Assembly (NCBI GenBank): GCA_025356055.1
Contig: JANXUU010000132.1
Span: 1 to 34,958 of the forward strand
Direction of reading: 5' to 3'
DNA: 34,958 bases
Source: Sphingomonas sp.
GTDB lineage: Bacteria; Pseudomonadota; Alphaproteobacteria; Sphingomonadales; Sphingomonadaceae
Position numbers and translations under genes: made by a program. Positions 30,868 to 34,958 of this stretch are shown in pieces; position 1 is the first letter of the stretch; every line of letters starts with the position of its first letter. The notes under the pieces were generated by a model. That model did no database searches and was not told where the DNA came from. It was given only the letters and a program-made list of their open reading frames with translations.

Positions 30868-33800
30868 TCAGCCTCGCTCACCCTGCGAGGGTGGCGGGGG
30901 GGGGGGCGGCGGCGGCACGGGGCACGCCATGTCCATCCCGATTATCGAACCGTCGGCGCAAGTCTGCGTGGCAGGCGGCGGTGGTGGCGGTGGCGGTGGA
31001 GGCGGAGGCGGAGGCGGCAATATCGCTTCGCTGCCACCGCCGAAGCGGAAGCCGGCCTTCACACCGAAGCCCCTGACGTCGCCAACGTCAGCCCAGGCAG
31101 CAAGAATCGGGCCCGAGCTATTATGCGAACCGGTACCGGCTTCGACCCGGCCCCACGTCCCCCGGCCCCTGCTTTCGATCGTGTCGAATGCGGCGCCGCT
31201 GGCCAGCCTCAGATTAGTGTCGCCCTTGAACTCGTGGAACAGCTTCGCGTCGACAAACGGTGCGATGGCTCCGCTGCTAAACGTTGCCCGGGCGCCAACG
31301 TGGCCGCGCGTGCTTTTCACGCGATCATAGTTGAAGGCGATCGTCCCCACCGAGTTATTGTCGATAGACGAGCATACATAGGCAAGTCCGGCATCGACAT
31401 CGAAATGGTTCGCATCCGATCCAAAGCGATAACCGACTTCGCCCTGGGCACCCCGACTCTTGAGATGCGGAGTGCGCGTTGCGGTGGCAAACAGCGAGTT
31501 GCCAAACCTCAGTTTGGCCCGGTCATATTTGACGAGGAGGTCGCCAAAGAAGCCGGTTTCGCCGCCGAAGATGGCATATCCGCCCAAGTTGTAGCCGGTC
31601 GCACGGAAGTCCGAAGCCGAGCCCCTGATGTCGGCTGTGGCGCGTTCATAACCGCCGGTGATGCCGATCGCGAGATTGCCGCCGAGCAGATAGTCGACGC
31701 CACCCTGGATACCGCGGCGCTTGGTCTTGAAGCGATCGACGTTGAAGGCCGCGCCGAATACCGTATAGTTCTGATCACGAGACTTGTCCTCGCTGTAATA
31801 CGCTTGGCCCCACGCGCCCAGGCCGCCCCTTCGATTAGCCCCAAAGTCACTGCGACGGAGAGCGGAATAATTATTATAGCTGTCTGCCGACTGATACCAT
31901 AAATTTTGAGCCAGATCGCCGATCACCACAGGCTCGATTGCCGCGAGGGTGGGCCTTGCAACAAGGAAGGTGTTGCCGCCAGTCTGTACCAGCGCGAGAT
32001 TGATCAGGCCAAAATTAGTCTGACCGCCAAGCGTGAACGGTGACCCCGTCGCAGAAGCGGCATTGACCACCAAAGCCCCACGGGGGTCAATGACCAGTGC
32101 GCCGAGCAGATTAGGGTTGATAACGGTCGATCCGCTGGCATTGCCGCCAATGATCAGACGGTCCGAGATCAAACTGCCCGCTCCAACGCCGACGTCCACA
32201 CCGAGGTTGGCCGCGCCGCTGCCAACATAGTTGCCACACAGGCTGAGCGTGTTGTTGGGGACACCGTTGACCATGGTGATGGTGCCGGCGTTATTGAACG
32301 TTTCGCAATTGATGAATGCCCCCGCCGTGTCAGTGAAACGCAGGGTTCCGCCCGCGAGGTTGTTGAATATGTCGGTACCGGCGCCGAAGTCGCTCGTGCC
32401 GATGACATTGAACGTGCCCCCGTTATTGAACACGTCGTTGCCGGCGGTCAGGATGATCCGCCCAGTGACCGACCCCGTTGAGCTCGTGGTAATCGTAGCC
32501 GGCCCGCCTGTGGCAATGATTGCCGGCCCGTTAGTCGCGGAGAGCCCGGCATTGAGCAGGATCGTCGACCCGGTGCCCGAGGTGACGTTGATCCCCGATG
32601 TGCCGCCGGTGACCGTCGCCCCGGCGTTGGTCGTGACCCGCACCGCGCACTGGGTACTGGCCAGGATCGCGGCGCCCGTCGCCGAGGTGACCGGCGCAGT
32701 TGCCGTGATGTTGATGTCGGCACAGCCGGTTGCGGTGGCGACGATTCCGTTGGAGCCCGGACCAGTAACATTGACCTCGCCCGAAACAATCGTCTGCGCG
32801 CCCGTGGTAGTGGTAACCGTGATTCCGTTGCTCGTCGCGCCCGTCGTTGAGACCGGGCCGACATTGACCGCCACGGGACCGGTGCCGCCATTGACAATCA
32901 CGCCGCCGCTGTTTGGCGTGCCGGTTGTCGTGACCGGGCCGCAGTTGAGGTTGATCTGGCCGGTCGCATTGATGAGCACGCCCGGCGAGGCCGAGCCTGA
33001 CGTCGCTACGGACTCGCATATTACAGCAACGGGCAGCGCGCCGCCCGCGACCACGATGCCGGTTGAACCCGCGCCCGTGGTGACGACCGGACCCGTCATC
33101 ACCGAGATCGTACCAGTGCCGGCGACATCGACGCCATTCGACCTAGGACCGGCGGTTGTCGTCGAACCGGTGACAACTGTAATTGGGTCGCCTGCGCCGC
33201 GGATGATCGTTCCAGGGCTGTTGCTGCCACCCGTGGTGACTGAGCCGGTGCGATCGTTGATCGTGCACGCGTCCGCACCGAGGATCAGGCAAACCGCCGG
33301 GTCGGTGGTGAGCGAAACTCCGGGCGAATTATTGCCTGCGGTGGAGATATCCGCCAGGTTGATCGTGATGCGGCCCGGCGAATTGATGAGCACGCCTGCC
33401 GAATTGGCGCCGGTGGTCGTGACATCGCCGGGCGTTCCCGTGGCATCGCTGGGGATACCCGTTGCCGGGGTCAGCGTAACGCTGCACCCGCCAATGCCGA
33501 GCACCAAGCAGACCTGGGGATTGGTCGCAATGTCGATCGCGTTGGCGCCGAGGCCCGCGGTCTGGATGAGGCCGACGCTGCCGGTGGTCGGCCCGGCGGC
33601 GCGGACCAGAATGCCAGTCGCGCCGGCGCCCTGAGTGGTCAAGCTGCCAACGGTGAAGTTGGTGCCGCAAGCGCCCGCGCCGACGATGATGCAAGCGGTC
33701 GGATCGGTTGTCAGACTGAGCCCAAGCGCGTTGGCGCCAGCGGTCCGGAGTGTTCCGACCGTGGCAGATGTCGGCCCCGAGGCTGTCACCAGTGCACCCG

Positions 33801-34958
33801 TCGAACCGATGCCCTGAGTCGTGAGTGTACCGACATTGAAGGCCGTGCCGCAATTGCCCGTGCCGATAATGGCGCAAATAGCCGGATCGGTTGATAAATT
33901 AAGCCCGGGCGCGCTGTCGCCGCTCGTGCTGAGCGTGCCGACGGTGCCTGAGGTCGGTCCAGCCGCGCGGACGAGAATGCCCGTCGCACCTGATCCTTGG
34001 GTAGTGAGACTGCCGACCGTGAAGTTAGTGGCGCAACCTCCCACGCCGACAACGACACAGGCTGTCGGGTCGGTGATGAGACTGAGCCCGCCCGCGTTGG
34101 CACCGCTAGTGCTGAGCGTTCCGACCGTGGCAGATGTCGGCCCGGCGGCAGTGATCAGCGCACCCGTCGATCCGATTCCCTGCGTGGTGAGTGTGCCGAT
34201 ATTGAAGGCCGTGCCGCAATTGCCCGCGCCGATGATAAGGCATGCCGTGGGGTCGGTCGTGACATTAAGCCCCGGAGATTGCGCGCCACTTGTTGTCAGT
34301 GAGCTGATGCTGACGCTGGTTGGCCCCTGCGCAAGAATCAGGACGCCGGGGCTGTCGAGGTTTGCCGTGGATACTTGATTGGCCGTCGTGGTGATGCTGC
34401 ACCCGCCGGAGAGCGTGACGCAGATCGCCGGATCTGTCGCAATGTCGATCGCCGGGGCGGCAACGCCCGTAGTAGACACCAGATTGGTGGAATTGAACGT
34501 CACGTTGCCACTCGAGCGCAACAGGGCTGCAGTAGAGCCGTCACCCGTAGTGGTGATGCTGTTGACGGTGAGATCAAGCGGGCCGCTCGTCGACGTAACA
34601 TTGGCACCGCGCGATAACGTTCCGGAAGTGCTGAGCGTGTTGAGCGTTGCTTCGACGGTGCCGCCAATTAGCAGGGCCGCGTCGCTGTTCGCGCCTGTCG
34701 TCACCAGCGCGCCAGTGTCGGTGACGGAAAGCAGTCCCGGGGTAGTCAAAAAGAGCGCGGGCTGATTATTGCCGGTAGTGGTGATGCTGCCCGAAAGGTT
34801 GACGACAATATCAGTGGCCGAACTGCCCACGAGGCCCGAACCGGACAGAATAGTCGTGCCGGTTGTCACTGTTCCGGTCACGGGGGTCGTCAGGAGTGGA
34901 TCGACGCACGTGATCACACCTAGCAAGTCGACCGTGCACAACGATTGAGCGTTGGCAG
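30868..34958 (-). CDS. Large autotransporter adhesin-like protein, 5' end off window
   Basis: At least 1362 residues. The right edge enters at ANAQSLCTVDLLG, which looks like a signal-peptide cleavage region (ANA/QS), so only the leader is missing. A passenger of about 950 residues is rich in Thr/Gly/Ser/Ala/Val beta-strand repeats (TTTGxxSxGxxxxxxGxxxVxxGxxxTxG), the pattern of a beta-helix. Towards the barrel follow LSLCGNYVGSGAANLGVDVGV and a linker. The C-terminal beta-barrel (about 31010-31840) shows WGQAYYSEDKSRDQNYTVFG, GIQGGVDYLLGGNLAIGITGGY and FGVKAGFRFGG. After the barrel comes an unusual tail: about 15 Pro, TQTCADGSIIGMDMACPV, nine Pro, and SQGERG. Seven C-x6/7-C pairs occur in the passenger. 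Function is probably surface adhesion, unproven. Confidence 0.88.
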   Translation of the reverse strand, partial: ANAQSLCTVDLLGVITCVDPLLTTPVTGTVTTGTTILSGSGLVGSSATDIVVNLSGSITTTGNNQPALFLTTPGLLSVTDTGALVTTGANSDAALLIGGTVEATLNTLSTSGTLSRGANVTSTSGPLDLTVNSITTTGDGSTAALLRSSGNVTFNSTNLVSTTGVAAPAIDIATDPAICVTLSGGCSITTTANQVSTANLDSPGVLILAQGPTSVSISSLTTSGAQSPGLNVTTDPTACLIIGAGNCGTAFNIGTLTTQGIGSTGALITAAGPTSATVGTLSTSGANAGGLSLITDPTACVVVGVGGCATNFTVGSLTTQGSGATGILVRAAGPTSGTVGTLSTSGDSAPGLNLSTDPAICAIIGTGNCGTAFNVGTLTTQGIGSTGALVTASGPTSATVGTLRTAGANALGLSLTTDPTACIIVGAGACGTNFTVGSLTTQGAGATGILVRAAGPTTGSVGLIQTAGLGANAIDIATNPQVCLVLGIGGCSVTLTPATGIPSDATGTPGDVTTTGANSAGVLINSPGRITINLADISTAGNNSPGVSLTTDPAVCLILGADACTINDRTGSVTTGGSNSPGTIIRGAGDPITVVTGSTTTAGPRSNGVDVAGTGTISVMTGPVVTTGAGSTGIVVAGGALPVAVICESVATSGSASPGVLINATGQINLNCGPVTTTGTPNSGGVIVNGGTGPVAVNVGPVSTTGATSNGITVTTTTGAQTIVSGEVNVTGPGSNGIVATATGCADINITATAPVTSATGAAILASTQCAVRVTTNAGATVTGGTSGINVTSGTGSTILLNAGLSATNGPAIIATGGPATITTSSTGSVTGRIILTAGNDVFNNGGTFNVIGTSDFGAGTDIFNNLAGGTLRFTDTAGAFINCETFNNAGTITMVNGVPNNTLSLCGNYVGSGAANLGVDVGVGAGSLISDRLIIGGNASGSTVINPNLLGALVIDPRGALVVNAASATGSPFTLGGQTNFGLINLALVQTGGNTFLVARPTLAAIEPVVIGDLAQNLWYQSADSYNNYSALRRSDFGANRRGGLGAWGQAYYSEDKSRDQNYTVFGAAFNVDRFKTKRRGIQGGVDYLLGGNLAIGITGGYERATADIRGSASDFRATGYNLGGYAIFGGETGFFGDLLVKYDRAKLRFGNSLFATATRTPHLKSRGAQGEVGYRFGSDANHFDVDAGLAYVCSSIDNNSVGTIAFNYDRVKSTRGHVGARATFSSGAIAPFVDAKLFHEFKGDTNLRLASGAAFDTIESRGRGTWGRVEAGTGSHNSSGPILAAWADVGDVRGFGVKAGFRFGGGSEAILPPPPPPPPPPPPPPPATQTCADGSIIGMDMACPVPPPPPPPPPSQGERG
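30896..30906. repeat. G11 homopolymer in the autotransporter 3' end
   Basis: Eleven G on the plus strand (C11 in the coding strand) encode part of the final nine-proline run. One-base length changes would alter only the last residues and stop: loss gives a tail ending PRHPRRVSEAE, gain ends PPATLAG. It is a candidate slippage site and a likely sequencing weak point. Confidence 0.7.
33580..34330 (-). repeat. 366-bp higher-order (2 x 183 bp) tandem repeat in the autotransporter passenger
   Basis: Units of 61 residues alternate between type A (GNCGTAFNIGTLTTQGIGSTGAL) and type B (GTNFTVGSLTTQGxGATGILVRAAGP). Landmarks show the spacing: ATTGAAGGCC at 34201 and 33835 (366 apart), GAAGTT at 34021 and 33655 (366 apart), and A to B offset 183. 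Copies are diverged in DNA, so it is an old duplication rather than a recent one. Confidence 0.8.

Noticed and set aside
32231-33634. 467-codon plus-strand frame opposite the autotransporter
   Set aside because: Repetitive Val/Pro/Thr pattern simply mirrors the passenger repeats; no start signal.
33580-34400. Possible CRISPR array or minisatellite
   Set aside because: Repeats are in-frame, 183/366 bases long and diverged, with no short identical repeats and unique spacers; they are protein repeats.

Overview
The window looks like chromosomal DNA of a high-GC alphaproteobacterium, most likely a sphingomonad (Sphingomonadaceae). This rests on gene content and protein style: sphingomonad-type PanB, a DUF2171 protein, a lone Flp pilin, an alphaproteobacterial GTA-type spike base protein, and a proline-tailed autotransporter. 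It is inferred from memory of these families; no search was run. No gene-free stretch exceeds about 200 bases.

Layout. 1-2464 (minus): envelope and housekeeping genes, namely a BamB lipoprotein cut by the window edge, a YfgM-like TPR membrane protein and panB. 2631-2948 (plus): a small secreted Ala/Pro-rich protein with a strong terminator, then an SDR dehydrogenase on the minus strand. 3961-14537: an exopolysaccharide (Wzx/Wzy-type) locus in mixed orientation. It holds a priming sugar transferase and a polymerase-like membrane protein (minus); three overlapping GT4 glycosyltransferases and a serine-acetyltransferase-like protein (plus, translationally coupled); a flippase broken by a one-base frameshift (minus); and a Wzz/GumC-like chain-length protein (minus). 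Between the flippase and the Wzz-like gene lie two plus-strand genes that look viral or GTA-derived: an 88-aa RCAP_Rcc01079-type spike base protein and a 484-aa beta-helix protein. No other phage gene is visible. An outer-membrane exporter and a tyrosine kinase are also absent from the window.

14608-18150: panE, fahA, a 43-aa membrane peptide, a lipoprotein and a DUF2171 gene whose Shine-Dalgarno lies in a long hairpin. 18151-23002: pepN and a divergent M48 (Ste24-like) protease flanking a palindrome, then a DMT transporter. 23016-24644: threonine aldolase, Flp pilin, tRNA-Thr(GGT) and a 39-aa basic protein. 24641-28557: divergent aminopeptidase P and an S9 oligopeptidase. 28610-30824: maiA, a class II aldolase-family protein and a DJ-1/PfpI protein preceded by another hairpin that holds its ribosome-binding site. 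30868-34958 (minus): a very large autotransporter with its signal peptide off the right edge. Its passenger has a 366-bp higher-order repeat with a cysteine pair in each unit, and its barrel is followed by a polyproline tail encoded over a G11 tract.

Connections. panB and panE both serve pantothenate synthesis, and maiA and fahA are the last two steps of homogentisate (Tyr/Phe) breakdown; each pair is split about 12 kb apart. Several peptidases (pepN, M48, pepP, S9) cluster in the centre. The most unusual points are the spike module inside the polysaccharide locus, the frameshifted flippase, the cysteine-paired autotransporter repeats, and three hairpins placed on ribosome-binding sites.
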